Below are positions 8,612 to 17,203 of a DNA stretch of 37,486 bases, piece by piece. Source of the stretch: Candidatus Omnitrophota bacterium. Lineage in GTDB: Bacteria; Omnitrophota; Gorgyraeia; Gorgyraeales; Gorgyraeaceae. The stretch is from the NCBI GenBank assembly GCA_018824725.1, contig JAHJGB010000126.1:1-37486 (forward strand), in the 5' to 3' direction. Numbering within the stretch: position 1 is the stretch's first letter; the number at the start of each line of letters is the position of its first letter. The position numbers and the translations under genes are program-made. The notes under the pieces are model-generated. The model searched no databases. It saw only the letters and a list, made by a program, of their open reading frames with translations, and had not been told where the DNA came from.

Positions 8612-8640
8612 TTGATTATGTTTTGTACTTATGATAAAAT
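8612..8640 (+). promoter_or_regulatory. Sigma70-like promoter TTGATT-17-TAAAAT upstream of the dehydrogenase
   Basis: TTGATT 8612-8617, 17-nt spacer, TAAAAT 8635-8640; ATG begins at 8650. Confidence 0.6.
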
Positions 8641-8649
8641 TACGCCATT

Positions 8650-9687
8650 ATGCATATAGGAATGTATTATAGCAATAACGATGTGCGGGTTGAAGAGAAA
8701 CCTAAGCCAAAGATAGTGCCTGGAGAACTTCTTGTCAAAGTAATGGCGAGTGGTATATGCGGCACAGATGTGGTAGAGTGGTACCGCAAAGATAGAGTGC
8801 CGCTTGTTTTAGGCCATGAGATAGCAGGAGAAATTGTAGAAGCAGGTAAAGGCGCTAAAGGTTATAAGATAGGTGATAGGATTTCCGCATCGCACCATGT
8901 GCCATGCGGGGAATGCCATTATTGCATTAGCGATCACCATAGCGCGTGCGAGACCCTGCGCAAGACAAGTTTTGATCCGGGCGGTTTTGCGGAATTTTTA
9001 AGGATACCTGCTATAAATCTGGAAAAGGGCGGGGTGTATAAATTACCGGCTAGCGTATCTTACGAGGAAGCGACTTTTGTAGAACCGCTTGCCTGCGCAA
9101 TACGGGGCCAGAGAATGTCCTGGCAAAGGCCGGGCAAGGGACAAGCTGTTGTTATAATAGGAAGCGGTATATCAGGTATTCTTCATATCCAGTTAGCAAG
9201 GGCTAAAGGGTTTAGTAAAATAATCGCTACTGACATAAATGATTACAGGCTCAAAGAGGCGCTTAAGTTTGGAGCAGACCATGTTATTAACGCAAAAGAA
9301 GATGTGCCTCAGAAAGTAAAGGAGCTGAATAACGGCTGCCTGGCTGATTTTGTTATCCTGTGCGCTGGAGCAAGGCCTGCGGTTGAGCAGGCTATTGAAT
9401 CTCTGGACAGGGGCGGCGTGATTTTAGTATTTGCCTCTGCAGATGAAGGCTTTAATTTATCTTTAGCGATGAATGATTTTTTCTGGAGGAGCGAAAGGTC
9501 TATTATATCCAGTTATGCGGCAAATCCGGATGAACATCGAGAGGCGCTTAGATTGATTAAAAGCAGGAAGATTAATGTAAAAGACATGATCACGCATAGA
9601 TTTCCTTTGGCTGAAATCCAGAAGGGTTTTAAACTTGTCAGCGACGCAAGAGAATCTATGAAAGTAATCATAGAACCGAATAAATAA
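8650..9687 (+). CDS. Zn-dependent medium-chain alcohol/threonine-dehydrogenase-like protein
   Basis: GICGTDVVEWY, GHEIAGEIVEAG, CGECHYCISDHHSAC structural Zn site, VVIIGSGISGILHIQLA. Confidence 0.88.
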   Translation: MHIGMYYSNNDVRVEEKPKPKIVPGELLVKVMASGICGTDVVEWYRKDRVPLVLGHEIAGEIVEAGKGAKGYKIGDRISASHHVPCGECHYCISDHHSACETLRKTSFDPGGFAEFLRIPAINLEKGGVYKLPASVSYEEATFVEPLACAIRGQRMSWQRPGKGQAVVIIGSGISGILHIQLARAKGFSKIIATDINDYRLKEALKFGADHVINAKEDVPQKVKELNNGCLADFVILCAGARPAVEQAIESLDRGGVILVFASADEGFNLSLAMNDFFWRSERSIISSYAANPDEHREALRLIKSRKINVKDMITHRFPLAEIQKGFKLVSDARESMKVIIEPNK

Positions 9688-9697
9688 GGAGGGTAAT

Positions 9698-10471
9698 ATG
9701 GATTGGGGTATGAAAAACAGGATCTCGCGGATAATAAAACCTGAAATAGGCAGGACTGTCATGCTTGCAGTTGACCATGGTTATTTTTTAGGGCCTACTA
9801 CAGGGCTTGAAGAGCCCAGTAAGATTATAGCTGAGCTAGTGCCGCATGCTGATTCGCTTATGCTCACCAGAGGTATATTACGCACATCAGTGATTCCGGA
9901 ATCCAGCGTGCCTATTGTGCTTAGGGTATCAGGCGGGAACAGTATTATAGGCGATGATCTTTCAAATGAGACAATAACTGTTTCTGTGGAGGATGCAATA
10001 CGGCTTAACGTGAGCGCTGTTGCGCTTTCCATATATGTGGGCGGCAAATACGAGCACCAGACTCTGAAAAACCTTACTAGCCTTATAAACGAGTGCGAAA
10101 AATATGGCATTCCGGTTCTCGCTGTTACTGCGGTCGGCAAAGAAATGGCAAGAGATGCTAAATATTTAAGCCTTGCCTGCAGAATCGCAGCTGAGCTCGG
10201 CGCTCATATGGTAAAGACATATTATTGTGAGGATTTTGAAAAGGTGGTAAAGACCTGCCCTGTGCCTGTGGTGATTGCAGGCGGCAAGAAAATATCTGAA
10301 AAAGATGCCCTGGAGCTAGCCTATAATGCGATTAAGCGCGGCGCAGTCGGGGTTGATATGGGCAGGAATATATTCCAATCCTCTGACCCGGTAGGCATGA
10401 TAAAAGCAGTCAGAAGCATTGTTCATGAGAATGCGAGCGTAGAGAAGGCCTACAAGACCTTAAAACTTTAG
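9698..10471 (+). CDS. Class I (DeoC/LacD-type) aldolase, close in pattern to LsrF 3-hydroxy-5-phosphonooxypentane-2,4-dione thiolase
   Basis: MLAVDHGYFLGPTTGLE, DSLMLTRGILR, KYEHQTLKNL, MVKTYYCEDFEKVV, CPVPVVIAGGKK, GVDMGRNIFQSSDPVGMIKAV. Confidence 0.82.
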   Translation: MDWGMKNRISRIIKPEIGRTVMLAVDHGYFLGPTTGLEEPSKIIAELVPHADSLMLTRGILRTSVIPESSVPIVLRVSGGNSIIGDDLSNETITVSVEDAIRLNVSAVALSIYVGGKYEHQTLKNLTSLINECEKYGIPVLAVTAVGKEMARDAKYLSLACRIAAELGAHMVKTYYCEDFEKVVKTCPVPVVIAGGKKISEKDALELAYNAIKRGAVGVDMGRNIFQSSDPVGMIKAVRSIVHENASVEKAYKTLKL

Positions 10472-10494
10472 CTTAGTTTAACGCACTATGGGAG

Positions 10495-10549
10495 ATGATG
10501 GGAGTCCGGCTTCCATCATACTTCATGATGGAAGCCGGACTCCCATCAT
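10495..10549. repeat. Palindrome family C copy 2 (long form)
   Basis: ATGATGGGAGTCCGGCTTCCATCAT acttc ATGATGGAAGCCGGACTCCCATCAT, perfect 25-bp arms, followed by gaattttt. Confidence 0.92.
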
Positions 10550-10559
10550 GAATTTTTAC

Positions 10560-10588
10560 TTGACGCAGAGCTGTGAATAGCTTATAAT
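10560..10588 (+). promoter_or_regulatory. Consensus sigma70-like promoter TTGACG-17-TATAAT
   Basis: TTGACG 10560-10565, spacer 10566-10582, TATAAT 10583-10588. Confidence 0.8.
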
Positions 10589-10620
10589 ATATTAACTATT
10601 TAGCTTATAAGAAAATTTAA

Positions 10621-10644
10621 AGGCCATGGAGACATGGCCTTTTT
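10621..10644 (+). terminator. Short intrinsic terminator-like hairpin in the leader of the radical SAM gene
   Basis: AGGCCATG GAGA CATGGCCT TTTT: 8-bp stem, tetraloop, T-tract; lies ~30 nt downstream of the expected start site. Confidence 0.65.
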
Positions 10645-12942
10645 ATGTCTATGGATATGAACTACTTTTTAAAAAACTTTAATATGAAAAAGATAAATAA
10701 AAATATTAACATAGCCTTGATATTTATGCTAATAGGGGTGTTTTTGTTCTCAGACGTGTCATATGCCCTTAGGGTGCCTGTGGGTATTGGACAGGAAAGA
10801 ATGCTAACCTTATTAAATCATGAACAGGGCTCAAAAAATAACCTAAAAGCTGAATTTTCCTATTATACCAGGGATGAAAACGGGAATCTTCTTAAAGAAC
10901 CATGCGGGTTTCCCGGGTACTGGACAGTAGAGCTGAAAATTCCAATAGAAGAGCATGCAAATGCCAGCGTGCAAAGAATGGTAAAATCTTTCTCTTTATC
11001 CATGTATACTGCCGGGAGAAAAGATATAAAAAGAGCTAAATTTACAGTAGTAGATACCTTGTCCGAAGAGCAGGAAGGCGTTTTAGTAAGAGAAAATGAT
11101 TTTTATATAAAAAGTTCCGATAAATTCGGAATAGAGGTAATTGTAACAGCATCTTTTTTAAAAAATGGCATAGTTAACCAGCGCGCTATATTTTCAAAAA
11201 TCGCAGGAGAAATGCCTAAACAAGAAGATATTATTGCGCCTAAAAAAAATGCTAAAACTAGCAGAAAGATACAAAAAGTACTTATAGTAAATTCACCCCT
11301 TGACGGAATAAATAACCGGGGATTAGCAACGATTAATTCCACATCGCTTGCGCTGGCCAGCCTTCTAAAGGAAGCAGGTTATGATGTCGGCATAACGGAT
11401 ATTTCGGGAGAAGACAGCGCAGGTAAAATGAAAAAAGAACTGGAAGGCGTAGATATTGTTTGCATATCCGTATATAACAAGAAACTTTCTTATATCAAAT
11501 CATTTACCGGTTCTTTAAAAAAAGTAAATCAAAATATAATAATCGCAGTCGGCGGGCCTTCGCTGACTATAAGCCCTGAACATGTGTTTTCGCATTTACC
11601 GAACGCAGACATTTTTTACAGGGGAGAGGCTGAGGCTGGATTCGTAGAAGCGCTGGATGATTTAGGAGATTTGAATTTTGAATTACCATTATCTACTCGC
11701 GGCATAGCAATTCGCAAAAGTAATGCCTATTACTTCAATGATTTCATCTCAGCAAACAGGATGACCGCAGAGCAGCTAAATAACAGACCCTTTGACTTTT
11801 CTTTTCTCAATCAGCATAATGTATTTGGAATATTTAGCCTTGTGACCAGTCTGGGCTGTCCATATAACTGTATATTCTGTGCTACAGGAGGAGGCAAGGT
11901 ACACAGGGCAATGACTCCTGAAAAGGTTATAGAAATTGCGGCCAGATATCAAGAGCGCCTGGAAAGGCTTCAAGCCGAAGGCGTAACTATACGGCCTGAT
12001 GCATGGAAAGTCGCGTTTAATGACGATGATTTTTTAAGAGACCCGGAAAGGGCTGTTAAAATACTAAAGTTATGGAAAGAGGCAGGTCTTAAATTAAGAA
12101 TCTATACTTTCGAATCTACATTGCAATCTTTTCTTGAAAAGAAGCCAAACGGGAAAATCGGAACGAATATTGATTTAATCGACAGGATAGCGTCTTTTAG
12201 AGATATTTTTAGCGAAGATTTTAAGATTGAAATAGGCACGGACGCAGTTATAGACCCGGAAATAAGACGATTAAATAAAGGGCCGTATAACGAAGCGCTG
12301 ATCGAAGAGGTTATGGCAGAATTAAACAAGAGAAATATTTTTAATTTACATTTCTTGGTTTTAACGAATGCGGACACTAGTTTAGAGGATTTAATGAGAA
12401 CGCTTTTAAAGGTATCTATTTTTGAGATAAAATATCCGTGCACATTTTTTTGTGCCAATGCTGCAATAGGCGCCAATATAGGAACTTTTGCAGTAAATAA
12501 GCTTGTTGAAGATTCCAGGGAGTCGTTGGTAGCGGAGGGACAGATTATGAGACTACCTGATTTTAAAGAATACGATTTTTATGCAGAATATTGCATGATC
12601 AATCCTGAAAATATACCTTCTGATATTTTTGATGGCCTGGGGATGTTTCTTGAAGAGAGTCGTTTTAGTTTGCATTTAAGGCACTTAATGCTGGAATGCC
12701 TGAGCGTATTATTAAAAGATATGAGTCAAAAGACAGATGTGTCTTCGCAACTTTTATTACTTCCATTAGAAAGAAGCGGGGTGCTTACAGATGGTTTAAG
12801 AGAATTAGGAATACTTCTAGGTAATGTAAAGCCGTCTTTTAAAAATATGGCTTGGGAAGTAGAGCATAACTTGAAACTTCTAAATAGCAGATTGCAAACA
12901 CCTGCAGAGCCGAATTACAGAACAACAAATTCCAGCTTATAG
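10645..12942 (+). CDS. B12-binding-domain radical SAM protein with N-terminal hydrophobic/signal segment
   Basis: TSLGCPYNCIFCATGGG (CX3CX2C), upstream Rossmann-like B12-type domain (KKVLIVNSPL...AGYDVGITDIS...IIIAVGGPSLT...YRGEAE), N-terminus NINIALIFMLIGVFLFSDVSYALRVP. Start uncertain (10645-10684). Confidence 0.83.
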   Translation: MSMDMNYFLKNFNMKKINKNINIALIFMLIGVFLFSDVSYALRVPVGIGQERMLTLLNHEQGSKNNLKAEFSYYTRDENGNLLKEPCGFPGYWTVELKIPIEEHANASVQRMVKSFSLSMYTAGRKDIKRAKFTVVDTLSEEQEGVLVRENDFYIKSSDKFGIEVIVTASFLKNGIVNQRAIFSKIAGEMPKQEDIIAPKKNAKTSRKIQKVLIVNSPLDGINNRGLATINSTSLALASLLKEAGYDVGITDISGEDSAGKMKKELEGVDIVCISVYNKKLSYIKSFTGSLKKVNQNIIIAVGGPSLTISPEHVFSHLPNADIFYRGEAEAGFVEALDDLGDLNFELPLSTRGIAIRKSNAYYFNDFISANRMTAEQLNNRPFDFSFLNQHNVFGIFSLVTSLGCPYNCIFCATGGGKVHRAMTPEKVIEIAARYQERLERLQAEGVTIRPDAWKVAFNDDDFLRDPERAVKILKLWKEAGLKLRIYTFESTLQSFLEKKPNGKIGTNIDLIDRIASFRDIFSEDFKIEIGTDAVIDPEIRRLNKGPYNEALIEEVMAELNKRNIFNLHFLVLTNADTSLEDLMRTLLKVSIFEIKYPCTFFCANAAIGANIGTFAVNKLVEDSRESLVAEGQIMRLPDFKEYDFYAEYCMINPENIPSDIFDGLGMFLEESRFSLHLRHLMLECLSVLLKDMSQKTDVSSQLLLLPLERSGVLTDGLRELGILLGNVKPSFKNMAWEVEHNLKLLNSRLQTPAEPNYRTTNSSL

Positions 12943-12971
12943 AAATCAAATTCATAATACTTTGTGAGATG

Positions 12972-13014
12972 ATGGAAGCCGACTCCCAAAGTTACTATGG
13001 GAGTCGGCTTCCAT
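12972..13014. repeat. Palindrome family C copy 3
   Basis: ATGGAAGCCGACTCCCA ... TGGGAGTCGGCTTCCAT, perfect 17-bp arms, followed by agtgaatttttacttgac. Confidence 0.9.
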
Positions 13015-13027
13015 AGTGAATTTTTAC

Positions 13028-13055
13028 TTGACATTAGCAGGTTTTGTGGTAAAAT
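13028..13055 (+). promoter_or_regulatory. Promoter TTGACA-16-TAAAAT for rplM-rpsI
   Basis: TTGACA 13028-13033, TAAAAT 13050-13055; rplM ATG at 13083. Confidence 0.72.
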
Positions 13056-13082
13056 TTAAACTTCTATTAATCGGGGTAAAAT

Positions 13083-13508
13083 ATGAAAACCAGCCTTGTT
13101 AACAAAAAAGATATAGACAGGAAACACTATCTTATGGATGCCGAGAACCAGATTCTAGGCAGGCTTGCGGTAAAAGCAGCTTTACTTTTAAGCGGAAAAC
13201 GCAAGATAGACTATACCTCTAATGTGGATAACGGGGATTTTGTAGTCGTTGTGAACGCGGTCAAGATAGCTGTGACAGGGGATAAACTCCAGGCAAAGAC
13301 CTATACGAGTTTTTCAGGTTATCCCGGAGGATTAAAGATAAAGACCCTGGAGCGCGTTTTAAAGACCCGGCCTACTGAGGTTATAAGGCATGCTGTTAAG
13401 GGCATGCTCCCTAAGAATAAATTAGGTTCCAGGATGATTACGAGACTAAAAATTTACGCAGGGCCTGAGCATCCTCATGTTGCTCAAAACCCTGTAAAGA
13501 TAACATAA
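13083..13508 (+). CDS. rplM: 50S ribosomal protein L13
   Basis: DAENQILGRLAVKAALLLSGK, GDFVVVVNAVKIAVTGDKL, AVKGMLPKNKLG, YAGPEHPHVAQNP. Confidence 0.97.
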   Translation: MKTSLVNKKDIDRKHYLMDAENQILGRLAVKAALLLSGKRKIDYTSNVDNGDFVVVVNAVKIAVTGDKLQAKTYTSFSGYPGGLKIKTLERVLKTRPTEVIRHAVKGMLPKNKLGSRMITRLKIYAGPEHPHVAQNPVKIT

Positions 13509-13520
13509 AGGACAGATAAA

Positions 13521-13916
13521 ATGACAGCGCAGAATACAATTTGGGCCACAGGCAGGCGAAAGCGGGCAATAGCGCGCGTCCGGTTATTGACCGGGAACGG
13601 CGAGATAGAGATCAATAAAAAGCCTCTGGAAGAATACTTTGAAAGGCCCACTCTTAAGATGATTGTTATGCAGCCTATACAGGCAGCAAACGTCGGGAAT
13701 AAATTTAATATAATCGCAACTGTCAAAGGCGGAGGCAAGTCAGGCCAGGCAGGCGCGCTCAGGCACGGGATTTCCAGGGCCCTGGCGCTTACGAACGAAG
13801 AACTGAGGGTTTTATTGAGGAAGAAAGGTTTTCTCACAAGAGACCCCAGAAAAAGAGAGAGAAAGAAATACGGCCAGAAAGGAGCCCGTAAGAGATTCCA
13901 GTGGACTAAGAGGTAA
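13521..13916 (+). CDS. rpsI: 30S ribosomal protein S9
   Basis: ATGRRKRAIARVRL, VKGGGKSGQAGALRHGISRAL, DPRKRERKKYGQKGARKRFQWTKR. Confidence 0.97.
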   Translation: MTAQNTIWATGRRKRAIARVRLLTGNGEIEINKKPLEEYFERPTLKMIVMQPIQAANVGNKFNIIATVKGGGKSGQAGALRHGISRALALTNEELRVLLRKKGFLTRDPRKRERKKYGQKGARKRFQWTKR

Positions 13917-13955
13917 TTTTGTAGGGGGCTTAGTTTTATTGAAAATTTTATAGAC

Positions 13956-14008
13956 GCCTATCCGGTCATTTTCCGACGAGAAATAAATTGACAGGATAGG
14001 CATTTTTG
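13956..14008 (+). terminator. Candidate rpsI terminator hairpin with T-rich tail, overlapping the argC promoter -35
   Basis: GCCTATCCGGTCA (13956-13968) / TGACAGGATAGGC (13989-14001), 12/13 pairs, followed by attttt. Confidence 0.6.
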
Positions 14009-14016
14009 TTTATTAT
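13988..14016 (+). promoter_or_regulatory. Promoter TTGACA-17-TATTAT for the arg cluster
   Basis: TTGACA 13988-13993, spacer 13994-14010, TATTAT 14011-14016. Confidence 0.72.
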
Positions 14017-14027
14017 ACTATGTACCG

Positions 14028-14075
14028 TGTCCACCTGCCAGGTGAGCCAATTCTGGCTCACCTGGCAGGTGGACA
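14028..14075 (+). repeat. Perfect 22-bp stem-loop at the predicted 5' end of the argC mRNA
   Basis: TGTCCACCTGCCAGGTGAGCCA attc TGGCTCACCTGGCAGGTGGACA. Confidence 0.9.
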
Positions 14076-14091
14076 ATACTGGAGGATTAAT

Positions 14092-15111
14092 ATGTTAAAG
14101 GTCGGCATAATGGGCGCAAGCGGATTTGCGGGAGAAGAGCTTATAAAGATATTGCTCGGTCATCCAGAGGTTAAAATCACAGCCCTTGCGGCAAAGATTG
14201 AAAAGATGCACGTGTCTAAAATGTATCCATGGGCAAAGGCCATGCTTGACCTGGATTGTTTTGATATGAGCGCAGAGGATGTGGCTAAGATTTCAGACGC
14301 GGTATTTTTGGCGCTTCCTCACAAGATATCAATGGATTTTGCGCCCGCGCTCTTAAAAAAAGGCAAAAAGGTAATAGACCTGAGCGCTGATTTCAGGATA
14401 AAGGACAAGAGCGTATATGAGAAATGGTATGAGATAAAGCACGAATGCCCTGAATATTTAAAAAAGGCGGTGTACGGGCTTCCTGAGTTATACAGGAAAG
14501 ATATAAAGGCAGCGGATTTAATCGCGAATCCGGGATGTTATCCCACAAGCATTATATTAGGCTGTGCGCCGTTATTGAAAAAGAAAATAGTTGATACGGA
14601 TTGCATTATCTGTGATTCCAAATCAGGCGTGAGTGGCGCAGGCAGGACTCCGACCCAGGCTTTGATGTTTACCGAGGTAGTTACTAATAGTTTCAGGCCT
14701 TATAAGGTAAATTTTCACAGGCACATGCCTGAGATAGATCAGGAATTAAGCAGCCTGGCAGGCGCAAAGATAGAGGTGAATTTTATTCCGCACCTTGTGC
14801 CTATGGAAAGGGGAATATTGAGCACGATTTATCTGAAGCTTAATAAAAAGATAAATACAAAAGAGGCCCTTAGTATGTACAAGGATTTCTATAAAGGCGA
14901 ATATTTTGTAAGAGTTCTAGATGAAGGCATTTTACCTGATACGAAAAATGTAGTGAGGTCAAATTTCTGCGACATAGGCATAAAGGCTTTTCCGGGAAAG
15001 TCATTGGTTGTGGTTATGACTGCTATTGATAATCTTGTGAAAGGCGCCAGCGGCCAGGCAGTGCAGAATATGAATATAATGTACGGATTTAACGAGAAAC
15101 TGGGGCTGTAA
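14092..15111 (+). CDS. argC: N-acetyl-gamma-glutamyl-phosphate reductase
   Basis: MLKVGIMGASGFAGEELIKILLGHPEV, NPGCYPTSIILG; GGAGG at 14081-14085. The ORF-track start 14020 runs through the hairpin and is probably wrong. Confidence 0.95.
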   Translation: MLKVGIMGASGFAGEELIKILLGHPEVKITALAAKIEKMHVSKMYPWAKAMLDLDCFDMSAEDVAKISDAVFLALPHKISMDFAPALLKKGKKVIDLSADFRIKDKSVYEKWYEIKHECPEYLKKAVYGLPELYRKDIKAADLIANPGCYPTSIILGCAPLLKKKIVDTDCIICDSKSGVSGAGRTPTQALMFTEVVTNSFRPYKVNFHRHMPEIDQELSSLAGAKIEVNFIPHLVPMERGILSTIYLKLNKKINTKEALSMYKDFYKGEYFVRVLDEGILPDTKNVVRSNFCDIGIKAFPGKSLVVVMTAIDNLVKGASGQAVQNMNIMYGFNEKLGL

Positions 15112-15112
15112 T

Positions 15113-16315
15113 ATGAAGATAATTAAAGGCGGGGTAACTGCGCCAAAAGGTTTTTTAGCAGGGTCAACAAGTTGCGGGATAAAAAAGAGCGGCAAGGCTG
15201 ACCTGGCATTGTTATTTTCTACAACGCCATGCGTTAGTGCAGCTACATTTACCACAAACAGGGTAAAATCAGGCTCTGTTGTATTATGTATGCAGCGCAT
15301 AGCCAGGGGTGTCAGCCAGGGGGTTATTGTAAATAGCGGGAATGCAAACTGCTGTGTGGGTAAAAAAGAAATAAAAGATGCCATGGAGATAACAGATGCC
15401 GTAAGCGCAAGGCTGGATATCAAAAAAGACCTTATGCTCATGGCTTCAACAGGTATTATAGGAAGGCCTTTGCCTTTGGAGAAGATTAAAAGCGGGTTAA
15501 GCGCTCTTGTAAAAGATTTGTCGGGCTCAAACGGCACAAGTTTCGCAAAAGCCATAATGACCACTGATACTGTTCACAAGGAAATAGCTGTCCAAATAAA
15601 TATTAAAGGCAAGGCAGTGAGGCTGGCAGGCGCTGTCAAAGGAGCTGGTATGATATGCCCTAATATGGCAACTATGCTCGCATTTTTTACCACAGACGCC
15701 GCCATAGAAAAAGAAGCCTTGAAGCAGGCTTTTAAAGAGTCTATTTATGATTCTTTTAATAAGATTACTGTTGACGGCGATATGAGCACAAATGACTCTG
15801 CTATGATATTTGCCAATGGCCGGGCAGAAAACAGCGTCATAAAGAAGAAGGCAAAGGATTATTTTATTTTTCTAGAGGCTGTTAAATTTGCGGCAAAGGA
15901 ACTTTCAAGAAAGATTATACTGGACGGGGAAGGCGGCACAAGGTTTGTAGAAATTATTGTAAAAGGCGCAAAGAGAGAATTGAGCGCGGAACTTGCAGCC
16001 AGGCGCATAGCTAATTCAAACCTTGTAAAGACTATGATAGCTGGAGGAGATCCGAACTGGGGCCGCATAGCAGCAGCCGCAGGTTCAAGCGGAGCAGATA
16101 TAAACCCATGGCGGATGGATATTTATTTCGGGAAGGTTTTAGTGATGAAAAATGGAGCAGGCACTGATGCGTCAAGGCCTTTGCTTTTGGATATATTCAA
16201 GAAAAAAGAAATAGAAGTTGTTGTTGATTTGAAATCCGGCAATAAATCCAGCAGGGTCTGGACGTGCGATTTTACTGAAGAGTACGTAAGAATCAATGCA
16301 GAATACGAAACTTAA
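15113..16315 (+). CDS. argJ: Bifunctional ornithine acetyltransferase / N-acetylglutamate synthase
   Basis: GVTAPKGFLAG, NSGNANCCVG, GAGMICPNMATMLAFFTTDA, GGDPNWGRI. Confidence 0.95.
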   Translation: MKIIKGGVTAPKGFLAGSTSCGIKKSGKADLALLFSTTPCVSAATFTTNRVKSGSVVLCMQRIARGVSQGVIVNSGNANCCVGKKEIKDAMEITDAVSARLDIKKDLMLMASTGIIGRPLPLEKIKSGLSALVKDLSGSNGTSFAKAIMTTDTVHKEIAVQINIKGKAVRLAGAVKGAGMICPNMATMLAFFTTDAAIEKEALKQAFKESIYDSFNKITVDGDMSTNDSAMIFANGRAENSVIKKKAKDYFIFLEAVKFAAKELSRKIILDGEGGTRFVEIIVKGAKRELSAELAARRIANSNLVKTMIAGGDPNWGRIAAAAGSSGADINPWRMDIYFGKVLVMKNGAGTDASRPLLLDIFKKKEIEVVVDLKSGNKSSRVWTCDFTEEYVRINAEYET

Positions 16316-16333
16316 ATAAATCACGAGTTCCTT

Positions 16334-17203
16334 ATGGAAAAAGCGATTAAAAAAGCTGATGTGTTGATAGAGGCATTACCGTATATAAAATCTTACAGCG
16401 GAAAGATTTTTGTAATAAAGTACGGCGGAAGCGCGCTTATAAACCCTGAGATTAAAAAAGGCGTGCTGCAGGATATTGTTTTTATGAGTTATGTAGGCAT
16501 AAGGCCTATACTGGTTCACGGCGGCGGGCCTTTTATAAACGAGGAATTCAGGAAGCTGGGCAAAAAGGTAGAATTTACAGAAGGCCTCAGGGTCACGACC
16601 AAAGAAGAGGCGCAGATAGTAGATAAAGTCCTTTCCAGGGTGAATGAAAATATAGTATCTGATATAAAGTCATTGGGCGGCAGGGCTGTCAGCATGAATA
16701 CTTTAAAGAAGAACGTGATAGTTGCAAGGCCACACAAAGAATCAGAGAGGCTTGGTTTTGTCGGAGAGATAGATAAGGTAAATAGCGATACAATAAGGAA
16801 TGCTGTCAGGCCCAGGGCAATACCTGTTATTTCTCCTGTAAGCATGGGAATAGATAAAGAGCTTTACAATATCAATGCAGATGATGCTGCTTCAGAGATA
16901 GCAATGGCTGTAAAGGCAGTCAAACTGGTGTTACTTACAGATGTAAAAGGCATAATGAGGCAGAAAGGCGACGAGAGTTCGCTTATTTCTACTCTTGCGA
17001 TGAAAGATGCGGATACGCTTATAGGCAGGAAGATTATCCAGGGCGGCATGATCCCAAAGGTAAGGGCATGTATGAATGCTTTGCGCTCAGGCGTATCAAA
17101 GACGCATATTATAGACGGAAGGATTCCGCATAGCTTATTGCTGGAAATTTTTACAGACAAGGGTATAGGGACGGAGATAATTAAAGGCAAAGGCCGAGAA
17201 TAG
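16334..17203 (+). CDS. argB: Acetylglutamate kinase (C-terminus encoded by a repeat element)
   Basis: FVIKYGGSALINPEIKKGVLQDIVFMSYVGIRPILVHGGGPFINE, LTDVKGIM, IQGGMIPKV; ends IIKGKGRE* inside element D. Confidence 0.96.
   Translation: MEKAIKKADVLIEALPYIKSYSGKIFVIKYGGSALINPEIKKGVLQDIVFMSYVGIRPILVHGGGPFINEEFRKLGKKVEFTEGLRVTTKEEAQIVDKVLSRVNENIVSDIKSLGGRAVSMNTLKKNVIVARPHKESERLGFVGEIDKVNSDTIRNAVRPRAIPVISPVSMGIDKELYNINADDAASEIAMAVKAVKLVLLTDVKGIMRQKGDESSLISTLAMKDADTLIGRKIIQGGMIPKVRACMNALRSGVSKTHIIDGRIPHSLLLEIFTDKGIGTEIIKGKGRE

Noticed and set aside
14028-14075. T-box, lysine or other known riboswitch before the arg/lys genes
   Set aside because: The leader is too short and is only a simple perfect stem-loop; no T-box or L-box sequence elements seen.
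14020-14091. N-terminal extension of ArgC (MYRVHLPGEPILAHLAGGQYWRIN)
   Set aside because: Encoded by the promoter-proximal hairpin; the ATG at 14092 has a GGAGG RBS and matches the normal ArgC start.
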